Assembly (NCBI GenBank): GCA_014529385.2
Contig: CM043960.1
Location: 30,042,396-30,106,395, forward strand
DNA: 64,000 bases
Direction of reading: 5' to 3'
From: Adiantum capillus-veneris
Lineage: Eukaryota > Streptophyta > Polypodiopsida > Polypodiales > Pteridaceae
Shown here: positions 1 through 11,400 of the stretch, piece by piece
How the letters are laid out: the number at the start of each line of letters is the position of its first letter
Numbering within the stretch: position 1 is the first letter of the stretch
Translations under genes and position numbers: made by a program
Notes under the pieces: model-generated
Told to the model about the DNA's origin: nothing
Seen by the model: only the letters and a program-made list of their open reading frames with translations
Databases searched by the model: none

Positions 1-141
1 GAGATTGTAACTCTAACATTATACAATGCGCAGAATCTTTGAAAGTTCTACAGTTTTTGAAGCTCAAGTATAAATTTCAAGGCTAGGTGTGCATTTGTAT
101 AAAGGAAAAGGGAGTTCTTTATCTCTGCACTATCTAGCACG

Positions 142-476
142 GGCATATTCAAATGGGATGGATGATGGGGGGTCATTTGGATCATCAGATTTGAATTGCT
201 GAGTAAATTTAGTGCGAAAAAGTAAATTCGGGCCAGCAAGTAAATTCTAGCCAGAGAAGATTGTTTTGCACCTTGCACGTCGAACCCACAACTTGCCCCG
301 TTCAAGGCATGGACTCTAACCACCACGTCCGTATGCTTTTACTGAAGATCATGGTACTCCAATGCATTACATTGTAAATGCGAGTTGATTTGTAAATTCG
401 TGTGTCGATTGCATGGGCTACAATGCATGCTTGTCGTGATCCATCACCTCCACCCTTGATCCCATTTAAGCATGCA
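142..476 (-). repeat. Inverted-repeat (MITE-like) element with tRNA-like boxes
   Basis: Seen: imperfect inverted arms at about 142-178 and 440-476 (each holds an AAATGGGAT-type core next to GCAT). Between them, on the minus strand, lie a box resembling the D-arm/A-box of a tRNA (TGGTGGTTAGAG at about 325-311) and a B-box-like GGGTTCGACG (287-275). The element at 51948-52317 has the same layout and shares the motif CGGACGTGRTGGTTA. Inference: a short non-autonomous element, either a MITE or a SINE-derived unit. No clear target duplication was found, so the ends are approximate. Confidence 0.4.
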
Positions 477-2010
477 CATACCATGTAGTGCTAAGCGTTC
501 TTTATGGCCTTCAAAATACAAAGTAAAGCAACGCTTTACAAAAATAGAAGTAATCACCCTTCAAATTTGAAGGTTGGAGTTAGTGTTCAAAAAAAATATG
601 TTTTAGATTTGCCTTGAGCTGGTTGAAAACTCAAAATAATTGGTTGAAGGGAGGGGGAGAAGAAAAATCTCCACTTGAAAATTTTAAGAAAATAGAGGTA
701 TATTATAAGAAATACCAATTATTTTGAAAAAATTCCTCTTTGAATCTACCCTAAAGAAAATTTTGTATGTTTATAAAATCGACTTTTCCCAAACACTAGC
801 TGGAGTGAAACTCCATGGCTTTTCACTCCATGGCCTTACCAAGGACTACAAATAATATTCATATAGATGAAGTACTAAGCTTTTGGCTTTCTGCAGAACT
901 CAGAACTCAGAACTCACAACTCAAAACTATGTCTTTTCGTTTTCTACCATCATAGTTATTAGTACTTACCACTTACCCTTCACTTTTGCATTTCAAACCA
1001 AAAGTTTTTTAAAGCTTTCTTTGAAGTGAACTAGGGTGTGACACGTGGATGTCCTCTCCTTTCTAGAAAATTTTAAACTGCAGTATAAATAGTATAGATA
1101 TAGATATAATAGTGCAATGCTTTGATGCTGTCAAGTTCCAAATTCCAAAGAAAACTTCCACTACCTAGCATTATTCAGCCACCAATAGAAACGAATACAA
1201 ACTTTTAGCTAGCCAAGACAAAAGTCTCAAAAGTCAAATCCGTGGTTTTCACAGTGACGTATAAGTGTCATCAAACTGCAAAAAAACCTCACTATTTAAA
1301 ATAAGTTCTTACTGAAGAGTTTTTTACCTCTATAAAGAAACAATTTTAGCTCACACTAATACCTATTTTTTTATGTTTTCTTGCTTAGGTTTACAGGAAT
1401 GACGTTATTTTTCTCCCATAGTAAGTATATTACATTTGAGAAGGCATTTAATGGTTTTTAAAAAGTCTTCTCAAATGAATTGGATTATTTTAATGGTATT
1501 TTTTTTGGCTGCTATGCTTATATCATAATGTCCGAGTGAAAAATGGATATTAACTTGAAAGTTGCATTAATTCCAAAATGTGTGTACGACCATCCACACT
1601 TTTTGGACTACATAAGTCATCCTTAGTAAAGGGTTGGATTTTGAGTGCATCCGTGTACCATTGGATAAAGTTTGTGGATTAGTGCCACATGGCATGCTAA
1701 CGACAATAAACTTTTTTTTTTTGTTTGAAGAAGGCCATAGGAGAGTGGTAAAAACAACGTGCAAATCTCTCACCATCCGATGGTCCATCACATTAATTTT
1801 GGTTGTTGACATTTAAAGTCGTTTCAAACAAAACTCACACTGTATAATTTTAATAGTTGATTGTTCACATCATGGCTTCCTTAATTAATAAAATAGGAAG
1901 AATATTTAGTTGAATTGCCTTACAAATGTACTTGGAATAAAGTCTTACTATACTTATTTGAACATTTTCATTATGAAAGTGAGTGTGTGTATATGTGCAC
2001 GTGCATCGAT
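477..2010. other. AT-rich intergenic or intronic DNA, no gene seen
   Basis: No coding signal is visible on either strand. Small structures: a perfect 10-bp hairpin with a 10-nt loop (TGGAGTGAAA at 801-810, its complement at 821-830), a short AGAACTC tandem run near 894-925, and scattered A/T homopolymers. The short open frames here show no recognisable protein. Confidence 0.6.
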
Positions 2011-2037
2011 CTCTCTCTCTCTCTCTCTCTCTCTCTC
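2011..2037. repeat. (CT)n microsatellite
   Basis: About 13 CT units, followed by non-repetitive AT-rich DNA. Confidence 0.97.
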
Positions 2038-2242
2038 CCCATTAGTGTTCGAAAAAATCCATTTTTCCAAACATACAAAATTTCTTTTCTTGAATTTGCT
2101 AAGAGGAAATTCTAAAAAATTATATTTATTTCTCAAGTTTTACACTATCTATACTATGTATAAAGGGGAAAGGAACTCTAGCCCCTCCCTCGATCACGTG
2201 TCACAAACTCATAGATCCGGCGGTGTGCTATGCATAAAACAA

Positions 2243-2248
<6 letters not shown>

Positions 2249-2306
<58 letters not shown>
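2249..2306. repeat. (GA)n microsatellite
   Basis: About 29 GA units. A second short interrupted GA run follows at about 2333-2355. This is one of the few arrays with GA on the + strand. Confidence 0.97.
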
Positions 2307-2307
<1 letters not shown>

Positions 2308-2547
2308 GTCCGAGTGACATTCCCTTAAAGAAGGAGAGAGAGAGAGCGAGAGAGACCGATGGGCAACCACCACACTGCTTGTGTCTTGCTATGAAGAATT
2401 GCACCTACTTAGGCGGCGGCGACTAGGCCGTCTCCCTCAGTGTCTCCCTTCTTAGCGTACGATTGCCAGCTTGCGATAGCCTGGGCTCCCATTCTCTTCC
2501 ACCATACACACTCTATTTTAAATCTTCTTTAGATTACCCTAGCCCGC

Positions 2548-3046
2548 CCTCGTCACTATATGGAACGACTCTATCGAGGGGGGATCTAAGACCCAAATTT
2601 GGCAGCACGAGGCGGCTTTAATCTCGGCCGTCGGATCACATAGTGAACTCGGGGTGAACTAGGGGTGAACTAGGGGTGAACTCGGGGCAAAAATGGCGCC
2701 CCAAGTTCACCCCTAGTTCACCCCCCCTAGTTCACCCGCCTCGCGGGGTGTGGGTCGACGAACCTGGGACGTATCGGTTGCCACACGAATGCCCTACCAC
2801 CACTCTAGCGCGTGTCACTGTCCATGTTGGCATGGCACATGATCATATCCTAGTTTAGACACCCCTAGTTCACCCACCCCTAGCTTACCCGCCCCTAGTT
2901 CACCGTTAGTTCACCTTCAGTTCACCCCTAGTTCACCCACCCCTAGTTCACTATGTGATCCGACGACGGAGATTAAAGCCGCCTTGCCCCCCAAATTTGG
3001 GCCCTAGATCCCCTCTGACTCGGAGCCGTGCCATATAGTGACGAGG
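2548..3046. mobile_element. Mutator-like non-autonomous foldback element (MULE-MITE)
   Basis: Seen: long terminal inverted repeats of about 115 bp. The left arm starts CCTCGTCACTATATGG at 2548 and the right arm is its complement, ending at 3046. The 9-bp sequence CTAGCCCGC flanks both sides exactly (2539-2547 and 3047-3055). Inside the arms are subterminal tandem copies of TGAACTAGGGG in opposite orientations (about 2643-2740 and 2862-2953). Known: a 9-bp target duplication with long TIRs is typical of Mutator-like elements. The element is 499 bp and has no transposase. The perfect duplication suggests a fairly recent insertion, although the two arms differ by roughly 10-15% by eye. Confidence 0.85.
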
Positions 3047-3240
3047 CTAGCCCGCTGCTTGCGAGTTTGCCATTGCAGATCTGTAACGTCCTAGCTTAAA
3101 TACAAGCATCAGTCGATGGAGATGCTAAAGCAAGCCCTACAACCACGAGCAGTGAGTACCTATACAGCATGTGCATGATATGATCAAAGTAGTGTCAAAT
3201 AGTTCTAGTGAGCACCGAATTCTTTGCTTTCACCAAGAAA

Positions 3241-3243
<3 letters not shown>

Positions 3244-3304
<61 letters not shown>
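3244..3304. repeat. (CT)n microsatellite
   Basis: About 30 uninterrupted CT units. Open frames across it (Ser-Leu or Glu-Arg repeats) are artefacts of the repeat. Confidence 0.97.
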
Positions 3305-3308
<4 letters not shown>

Positions 3309-3378
3309 CCATCGTTTTACAGGCAGCAAGAAGATCTTCTTCTTCTTTTTCCCATGAATTATACTAAAGATATAGCTT

Positions 3379-3380
<2 letters not shown>

Positions 3381-3473
<93 letters not shown>

Positions 3474-3474
3474 A
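3381..3474. repeat. Compound (CT)n(CA)n microsatellite
   Basis: About 34 CT units pass directly into about 12 CA units. It lies only 76 bp from the previous CT array. Confidence 0.97.
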
Positions 3475-3740
3475 TACATGCATCACGTAGAAAGTTGGTG
3501 CCTGGCTACAAGCTCTCTCGCTCCAAGCTTGGCAACGTGTTTAAGCGGCCGTTCATTAATATTTTGGATTTCCAAGCGTTATTTTAACCCTACTTCATTG
3601 TTGAGGCTTCACAAGCAATATGCACAAGAAGAGGAGAGAAGTTGTGTCGCCCGTGTCATTTGGTATTGGGGATAGCCAAGAGGTAGCCGTACAGGCAGCG
3701 ACTTTGGTCCCTCTTTGATGCAACCTACTTAATACTTAGG

Positions 3741-3741
<1 letters not shown>

Positions 3742-3826
<85 letters not shown>
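3742..3826. repeat. (CT)n microsatellite
   Basis: A perfect CT run of about 42 units. Confidence 0.97.
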
Positions 3827-3828
<2 letters not shown>

Positions 3829-5190
3829 GAATCTGTGCGGGTGTGCAGTGTGCCTGTGAGTGGGAGTGAAGGAAGGTAGGAAGCAAACGCAACAGGCGGC
3901 AAGGGTACAACTAGAGTAGAGCGGCACTGGCAGCTATTACCCAGCTAATCAAGGGTGCTACAGAGGGGACATAGGTAGGGGCTACAAAGGCGTCGCAATA
4001 GAAGCACAAGAGGAGGGGGAAGGGGGGGACGGGTAGGGTTGGAGGGTTAGGATTTGAGCAAGGTTAAGATCAGAGAGGACAGAGGCGGAGTTTGCAAAAG
4101 CAAAGTTACAAGTAGGAGAAGTGCACGAGCAACAAAAAGGAAGGGGAGTAGGGTTAAGACAAGTTCGAGTTGAGAAGGGTCCGACATACGAGGGGGCCAC
4201 AAACGGACAATTGTAAAGGAAACAGCTCCTTCTTGGCGGGATAGCATGTCATTGCATTCAACCCCTCGGCAACCAGCCCGCCATGGCTACTTTTTGCTCT
4301 TTTACCTACATGAGCATGGGATGGTGACTCTAGAGTAGTGCATGTGAAACGTGAACTATCATAATGAGCACAAGTCTGAATGGGCTGATATTGTAAGTCT
4401 ACAGGGTTGACAATTCATGGTACGTGCAGAGTGTCACAGATGGAGTTGAATTGAGTAGGAGACAGCAAGCTTAGTGATTCAATGTCAAAAGGAGCTGGTC
4501 ACAGTGATGATGGAGACTAGCCACTCTGTGTCAATCGTCAGCTCTTTTGATTGCAGGGTGTGATCGGTCATTAGATGAGAGAAAGTTGGATGATGTCGTT
4601 TGCACAATGGAGGGTGATTTGAGGTATTTGACTTGGCTCTGTTATCACATAGGCTTTTTGCACAAGGACATGATTACCCATTGACAAGGTCGTTGATCAA
4701 GGGATTGTCGTGTAATTTTTTAATGTCCCTGTGTATAGGCAAGCATGTTGTGATGTCGATATCTCCAATGTGTAAGAGTGCCAACAACTCCCACATTTGC
4801 TTTGTCTTACTCTGTACTCCACCACAATGCTCATGCCAATACTTTGTAGTCAAACTGCACTCCTCTAAGGTGCCAAACCTCATGAACTAAATGCCTTGCC
4901 ATTACACTATCATCCTCCACAACTACACCTTTTGCCATTCATTGAAGGTTGCATTATTATCCATCTTTTATCTTTGTGAAATTTTCACTAAATTGAATGG
5001 TTGTTGTTCCTTACCAGCTTTCCTTGAAGAGAGTCTTGAGTATGCTATAAGGGACATTGAGATCAATTGATTGAGCAATGCTTAGTGGAAGCACAAAAAG
5101 GTGTTGTCACTAAGAAAGGTCACTTGCAACTATACCATCATTGTATGATTACAAGGGCAAGCTCTAGGACCTCCCTTTAATATCGAACTT
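3827..5190. other. No gene recognised
   Basis: Mixed-composition DNA with short open frames on both strands. None gives a recognisable protein, repeat domain or splice pattern. An 85-codon frame at 4633-4890 has no known motif. Confidence 0.5.
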
Positions 5191-5194
5191 TAGA

Positions 5195-5195
<1 letters not shown>

Positions 5196-5240
<45 letters not shown>
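5196..5240. repeat. (GT)n microsatellite
   Basis: About 22 GT units. Confidence 0.96.
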
Positions 5241-5243
<3 letters not shown>

Positions 5244-5571
5244 GGACAAAACTATCATTTTCAACTAATCTATTTGAATCAATAAATTTTTGGATCTTTG
5301 GAACATGTTGCGTCCCCAAGGCAACTTAAGATCTTTTGAACCTTTTATCTTATATATATCTATCTTAAAAAGGTTGAAGTACTCATCCACGTGGTAGCAT
5401 TTCCCTTCCTCTCGCCTCTCATCCCCCTTCCCCTGGAATGCCAGCAACCACACCAACAACACTCCACGCTAGACAAAGGCCACGTAGCAGCGCTCCACAA
5501 CAAACCTGCCAATAGTGCTCCTCAATATGCAGGTCTTGCCACTGTTGTTCCTCTGCTAGCTCCTTGACATG

Positions 5572-5609
5572 CTCTCTCTCTCTCTCTCTCTCTCTCTCCT
5601 TGAGTTGCG

Positions 5610-5650
<41 letters not shown>
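5572..5650. repeat. Compound (CT)n ... (GT)n microsatellite
   Basis: A CT run at 5572-5598, a 13-bp spacer, then a GT run at 5612-5650. Confidence 0.96.
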
Positions 5651-5652
<2 letters not shown>

Positions 5653-5957
5653 ACCACAATGAGACACCTCAACGCATCAACATCTCTATACAATCAACAC
5701 CTCACTGCATCAACAGCTACCCCCCATCAACAATCTAAGCCCTTGCACCTCCCCACCATTTGTGCATTAAGCTTTTGTACCTTGTATTGTTGCTTTTGTA
5801 ACTTAAGCTACCATCTCCTTTGCAAGTCAATTAAGGCCTTTTCACACACGTCCACCCGAACGTGTGTGCAAGTGAGATGGCCAAAATCCATTGGCTAGTT
5901 GTGACGTCCGCCAGAGCAGAAATGCAACTAGCTTCACCCCCTCGCCCAACCTCGGCA

Positions 5958-5963
<6 letters not shown>

Positions 5964-6024
<61 letters not shown>
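5964..6024. repeat. (CT)n microsatellite
   Basis: About 30 CT units. A short direct repeat (AATGTAGGGCTCTCT) follows near 6063 and again near 6101, the second copy running into the next CT array. Confidence 0.96.
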
Positions 6025-6026
<2 letters not shown>

Positions 6027-6105
6027 GCTACTTTGGAGTCTTGCATAGGAGACTATGCAAGAAATGTAGGGCTCTCTCTCTCTGCCAAGCACCCCAGAGA
6101 AATGT

Positions 6106-6110
<5 letters not shown>

Positions 6111-6156
<46 letters not shown>
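6111..6156. repeat. (CT)n microsatellite
   Basis: About 23 CT units directly beside a fragment of the F-family LTR, as also seen at 53-55 kb. Confidence 0.96.
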
Positions 6157-6158
<2 letters not shown>

Positions 6159-6192
6159 ACGGTGCCACCGCCGAGGTGGTGCTTTATGCTAG

Positions 6193-6287
6193 TTTTTCTC
6201 TATTTCTCCTTTTTCCCTTGCCCTTAACTAGCATTTTTGAAATTGAAAATGGCACGATATTAAGCTGAGACACATTTTTCATGAACA
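6193..6287 (+). mobile_element. Fragment of F-family gypsy LTR
   Basis: The reverse complement matches the LTR end seen at 53143, 53459, 53599 and 54573: it starts TGTTCATGAAAAATGTG, then has TTAATATCGTGCC, then GGGCAAGGGAAAAAGGAG. Only about 95 bp is recognisable. It is an old LTR relic next to a CT array, opposite in orientation to the F copies at the other end of the window. Confidence 0.75.
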
Positions 6288-6654
6288 CTACTCCATTAAC
6301 ATGTCAAATGTGTTCTAATAATCACTAAATTTATTATAGAAAAAAATGTTGCCTTATTGAGACCATCGTGAAATCTTCACATTGTTATTAGAGTGTTGAC
6401 ATTTTTTTACCTCTTTTTTTTAAGAGGGGCATGAGTATTATAAACATTATTTTTTATGCTTTTGATATATATTGTAATTTAATTAGTTCATCATTAAGGA
6501 TAATATCAAAAAAAACTTAATATTTTATTATGAGACCACATGTTTCAAAATACTAGTCATTATTTTATTTTATTACATGCGAATCTTGCTAGATCCGTTC
6601 ATTTGCTGTCTAGCAATAGCGCACAAGGCAAGCAAAACTCCTGCAGCAGTGAAT
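6288..6654. other. AT-rich DNA, nothing recognised
   Basis: Low-complexity A/T stretches. No coding signal or paired repeat is visible. Confidence 0.5.
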
Positions 6655-6712
6655 TCAGATTTGAACCTAAGATCAATAGTGCCAGAAGTTCTCGCGCTAA
6701 CCACCTCAGTCG
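6655..6712 (-). repeat. tRNA-related SINE-like head
   Basis: On the minus strand an A-box-like TGGTTAGCGCGAG (6703-6691) is followed about 24 nt later by a B-box-like GGTTCAAATCT (6667-6657). This is the order and spacing of an internal RNA polymerase III promoter. The flanks do not fold into a full tRNA, so a SINE head or decayed tRNA is more likely than a working tRNA gene. A 3' tail and target duplication were not identified. Confidence 0.4.
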
Positions 6713-7297
6713 TCTGCTTTTGCAATTGCCATCTTGTGCCTTTAATCTCAAAAAAAGCTGTTGCAACCTCCTCCGAGCATGTGATCCACCTATGGTTGCC
6801 ACCTGATGTTGCCTTGATTCTCACGTCCTTGCGTTGACATCCCCTTCAATTATGAAGGCCATCATCACCCCTCAAGATCATCGCCTTTTTTTTTATTTCA
6901 ACTTGGTCATCAGAATCTATTCAAGATTCACCACCTACCTTCTTTCTTGAAAATCGTAGGGACATACTAGTCATTTCCCATGTTTCTCACACAAAGAAAC
7001 CTCTTACTATGAAATCCTTCTCAATAGCCTTAAGTAGGCCATAGTGAATTTTCACCTTCTTAGAAATTCAATCCTTGTGCTTTTTGGATAACAGCTTTAT
7101 TGGTGAAGGCTTTTCAATCTGTGGTTGCCATAGAGTGATGTTTAATAATATAAATAAACCTTGTGATGACAATTTTTTCCTAGGTGCTTTGTCAATTATT
7201 TCTATGCTTTGTATTACAATAATTTCATGTTCATGATATATTTGATCAATTTTCTTTATTTTTTATTTTTTGTTTCGGATATGACTGGTACAAGCAG
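6713..7297. other. Non-coding DNA upstream of the GLR exon, possibly intron
   Basis: No coding signal. The last 50 bases before 7298 are T-rich and end in CAG, as expected for a splice acceptor of the GLR exon. Confidence 0.5.
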
Positions 7298-7698
7298 GAG
7301 TTGAGGCTACCACAAAACTAGGTCGACTCGTGACAATTTTTTGGTTGATAGTGGTTCTAGTGATTCCAACAAGCTATACTGCAAGCCTGGCTTCTATGCT
7401 GACAACCAACCAATTGACTCCTAGGGTTAAAAGCTTTTCAGAGCTACTAAAAAGTCGCCTACCACTTGGATATCAAAGTCGAAGTTCTTATACAAGAACA
7501 ATCTTGCAAACAGTATACCATGTAGATCCCTCCAAGCTGATACCATTGGACAGTAAGAGAGAATATGAACAAACTTTCCAAAATGAACAAGCAGCTGCCA
7601 TCCTTGATGAGTCACCCTACATCGACAATTTTCTCAACTCGAAATGTGGCTCATATGTCAAAGTTAGCGATGTCATTACATTCGGAGGCTTGGGATTT
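7298..7698 (+). CDS. Glutamate-receptor-like (GLR) channel, single internal exon
   Basis: Seen: an open stretch of 133 full codons, framed by a T-rich tract plus CAG acceptor (ending 7297) and a canonical GTAAGT donor (7699). The translation starts ...LGRLVTIFWLIVVLV, the third membrane helix (M3). The ligand-gated channel signature SYTASLASML follows. Then comes the second half of the ligand-binding lobe, including IGYQ-type LGYQ, ILDESPYIDNFL and a Cys, ending GGLGF. Known: plant GLRs form cation channels gated by amino acids, and they carry an intron right after a GWGF-like sequence, matching the donor here. The amino-terminal domain, first ligand lobe, M1, pore and the M4 exon are not seen nearby. 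It is either one exon of a gene with very long introns or an orphan copy. No stop interrupts it. Confidence 0.85.
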
Positions 7699-7810
7699 GT
7701 AAGTGAATTCTTTTATCATGTTAATTCCTTAAGTTTCAAAGAGAGAACCTAGCTGAAGAAAGTATTAACAATGAACATTTGATCAGCTCTACACTAAGTA
7801 ACATTAAGTA

Positions 7811-7850
7811 ACACTAGTAAAACAGTGCCGCCTTCGGCGGCAACATGGCC
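7811..7850. repeat. Short hairpin repeat next to a CT array
   Basis: ACTAGTAAAAC is followed by a GCCGCC-TTC-GGCGGC hairpin (7827-7841) and CATGGCC. A close copy lies at 52416-52454, also leading into a CT array. Confidence 0.5.
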
Positions 7851-7908
7851 CCTCTTACCCTCAAGCCCCTTCCTCCTCGCAAATTTCATAAAGCAAATCA
7901 AAAAAAGT

Positions 7909-7912
<4 letters not shown>

Positions 7913-7943
<31 letters not shown>
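7913..7943. repeat. (CT)n microsatellite
   Basis: About 15 CT units. Confidence 0.95.
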
Positions 7944-7949
<6 letters not shown>

Positions 7950-8434
7950 GGTCTCATAGATCATAATGGCCTTTTGGAGGCATGGATATAACATTTTGTT
8001 TCATTTTGTTTCATCTCTATGCAAAGGCATGTTTGAATTTTCGAAAATAATTTGACACAATCATCACAACTTTCCAAAAAGAAGGCTAAATACTCCCAAA
8101 AAAAATTTAGACCCTAATCATATTGGCATACTCTACATTAAGTGTGACCCATGACATAACTTCAACCTTGGAAACCTGACTATTCTGCTCAAATTGTTAG
8201 CTGCTCTTGCTTTCTAGCTTCCAAGTATTCAATAGCCGATTACCAAAATGAAGCATTGTACCCAGATCTCCTGGAAAGACACCTTTTCTTGTGATACGCA
8301 AAAGTTTCAAAAGCGGATCCCGCTCGCTCTTTACCGTGACACATAATATTTATGAGACTTGGATGTAAGGAGCTCACAAAAAATTCCTATCACATAATTT
8401 CATGTGGAAGGAGTGGTGTAGGCTCCCAACACAT

Positions 8435-8436
<2 letters not shown>
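7944..8436. other. No gene recognised
   Basis: AT-rich DNA without coding signal. In particular I found no M4 exon that would continue the GLR reading frame. Confidence 0.5.

Positions 8437-8464
<28 letters not shown>
8437..8464. repeat. (GA)n microsatellite
   Basis: About 14 GA units just before the PPR array. Confidence 0.95.
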
Positions 8465-8465
<1 letters not shown>

Positions 8466-8494
8466 GTTCGACTAAGCGTCATCCAAGTGTGAGA

Positions 8495-11400
8495 TGAGAA
8501 GCTGAAAACAGCTGCCTCGTGCTTTAGAGATGCAAGCGCATGTGACTCCATCTAGAGAAACACCCTCGCTTCACATCCGCCAAGAACAGCCCAAAAGCTT
8601 CTTGGCCCTGCCCAAGTTCGAAAGATCCCGCAAATCATTACATTCCAAAAGATGATGACATCCCAGACAGGAAGACCCTCAAGCACTTTGTGCGCTTTAT
8701 GAAGTGTACCATATTTGGCATACATGTTGACAAGGGAGTGCCAAGCACGACATTTTCTTTCAACAAACCCCGGCTGACAATATCATCGTGAATTCTTTTG
8801 CCCATAAAAGCATCTTGTGTAATGCCACATGACGTCAAGGCACAAGTATACATGGTTGCATCGGGAGAGATGCTCGCCCGAAGCTGACCCTTGCCTTCAA
8901 GATCCAAGCGCGCATATGATTGCATCTCGAAATACACCCTCGCTTCGCATCCGCCAAAAACAGCCCAGAGCTTCTTGGTCGTGCCCAAGTTGGGTAGATC
9001 CCGCAAATCAATGCTTTCCAAGAGACGACGACATCTCGGACAGGAAGCTCCTCAAGCACTTTATGAAGTGCACCACATTTGGCATGCATGTTGACCAAGG
9101 CAATGCCAAGCACGATGTTTTTTTTTTAACAACCATCGACTGACAATATCATAGCGAATTTGTTTGCCCATATCTGCATCTTGTGTAATGCCACATGCCT
9201 TCAAGTGTTCATTATTGCATTTGCAGAGATGCCTCCTCTCTACATTCGCTGAAAACAGCCCGGAGCTTGCTGACCCTTGCACTCATATTGCAAGCGTATG
9301 TAAGTGCATCTGGAGGGAGACCCTCCGCCGAAAACAGCCCAGAGCTTCTTGGCTCTTTCCAAGTTGGGCATATCCCGCAAATCAGTGCATCTCAAGACAT
9401 AACGACGACATTCCGGACAGGAGGCTCCTCAAGCACTTCGTGTGCTCTATGAAGTGCACCACATTTGGCATACATGTCAACCAAGGCACTGCCAAGCATG
9501 TTGTTTTCTTTCAACAAACCCGACTGACACTATTATCGCAAATTCTTTTGCCCATATCAGCATCTTGTGTAATGCCACATGCCTTGAAGGTGCAAGTGTA
9601 CTTGTTTGCATTTGGAGAGACGCCCTCTCTCTGCATCTGCTGAAAACAGCCCGGAGCTGACCCTTGCCTCCAGGTTGCACGCGCATGTGATTGCATCTTG
9701 AGACACACCCTCGCTTCCCATCCACCAAAAACAGCTCAGAGCTTCTTGGCCCTACCTAAGTTTGGTAGATCCTGCAAATCATTGCATTCCAAGAGACGAC
9801 GACATCCCAGACAGGAAGATCCTCAAGCGCATTGTGTGCTTTATGCAGTGCACCACATTTGGCATACATGTCCACCAAGGCAGTATCACCATCTTGCTTG
9901 GTCTCATGTGCGTTGAATATGGAACCGCTGATGAAGTGCTTCTAGAGAGACACCCTTGCTTTGCATCAGCTGAAAACAGCCTATAACTTCTTGGCCATGC
10001 CCAAGTTGGGCAAATCCCGCAAATCAGAGAATAAAACAAATCTCCATCTAGAGAAACACCCTCGCTTCGCATCCGCCAAGAACAGCCCAAAGCTTCTTGG
10101 CCCTGCCCAAGTTCGAAAGATCCCGCAAATCATTGCATTCCAAGAGACGATGACATCCCGGACAGGAAGATCCTCAAGCACTTTGTGTGCTTTATGAAGT
10201 GTACCACATTTTGCATCCATGTTGACCAAGGGAGTGCCAAGCACAACGTTTTCTTTCAACAAACCCCGGTGGACAATATCATCGCGAATTCTTTTGCCCA
10301 TAAAAGCATCTTGTGTAATGCCACATGCCGTCAAGGCGCAAGTATACGTGGTTGCATTGGGAGAGATGCCCGCCCGGAGCTGACCCTTGCCTTCAAGATC
10401 CAAGCGCATGTGATTGCATCTTGAAAGACACCCTCACTTCGCATCCGCCGAAAACAGCCCAAAGCTTCTTGGTCGTGCCCAAGTTGGGTAGATCCCACAA
10501 ATCAATGCTTTCCAAGAGACGACGACATCTCGGACAGGAAGCTCCTCAAGCACTTTCTGTGGTTTATAAAGTGCACCACATCTGGCATGTATGTCGACCA
10601 GGGCAATGCCGAGAGTTCAACAGCGAATTTGTTTGACAATATCATAGCAAATTTGTTTGCCCATATCTGCATCTTGTGTAATGCCACATGCCTTCAAGTG
10701 TACATGATTGCATTTGCAGAGATGCCTTCTCTCTGCAATCGCTGAAAACAGCCTGGAGCTGGCTGACCCTTGCCTTCATGATGCAAGCATATGTGATTGC
10801 ATCTGGAAGACACCCTCCACCGAAAACAGCCCAGAGCTTCTTGGCCCTTTCCAAGTTAGGCATATCCCGCAAATCAGTGCATCTCAAGAGATGACGACAT
10901 TACGGACAGGAGGCTCCTCAAGCACTTTTTGTGCTTTATGAAGTGCACCACATTTGGCATACATGTTGACCAAGGCACTACCAAGCATGTTGTTTTCTTT
11001 CAACAAACCCGGCTGACACTATTATCGTGAATTCTTTTGCCCATATCAGCATCTTGTGTAATGGCACATGCCTTTAAGGTGCAAGTGTACTTGTTTGCAT
11101 TTGGAGAGACCCCCTCTCTATGCATCTGCTGAAAACAGCCCGGAGCTGACCCTTGCCTCCAAGATGCAGGCGCGTGTGATTGCATCTCGAGACACACCCT
11201 CACTTTGCATCCACCAAAAACAGCTCAGAGCTTCTTGGCCCTACCCAAGTTTGGTAGATCCTGCAAATCATTGCATTCCAAGAGATGACGGCATCCCAGA
11301 CAGGAAGATCCTCAAGCACTTTGTGTGCTTTATGCAGAGCACCACATTTGGCATACATGTCGACCAGGGGAGTATCACCGTTTTGCTTGGTCTCACGTGC

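Noticed and set aside
3171-3587. Open frames of Ser-Leu or Glu-Arg repeats over CT/GA arrays (also at 5862, 53611 and others)
   Set aside because: They exist only because a dinucleotide repeat has no stop in these frames; no flanking coding signal.
4633-4890. 85-codon frame with several Cys residues
   Set aside because: No recognisable domain, no splice or start context, and an equally long frame on the opposite strand.
7699-7752. Extension of the GLR frame past the exon
   Set aside because: A consensus donor GTAAGT begins at 7699 and the residues after it do not match the family; treated as intron.
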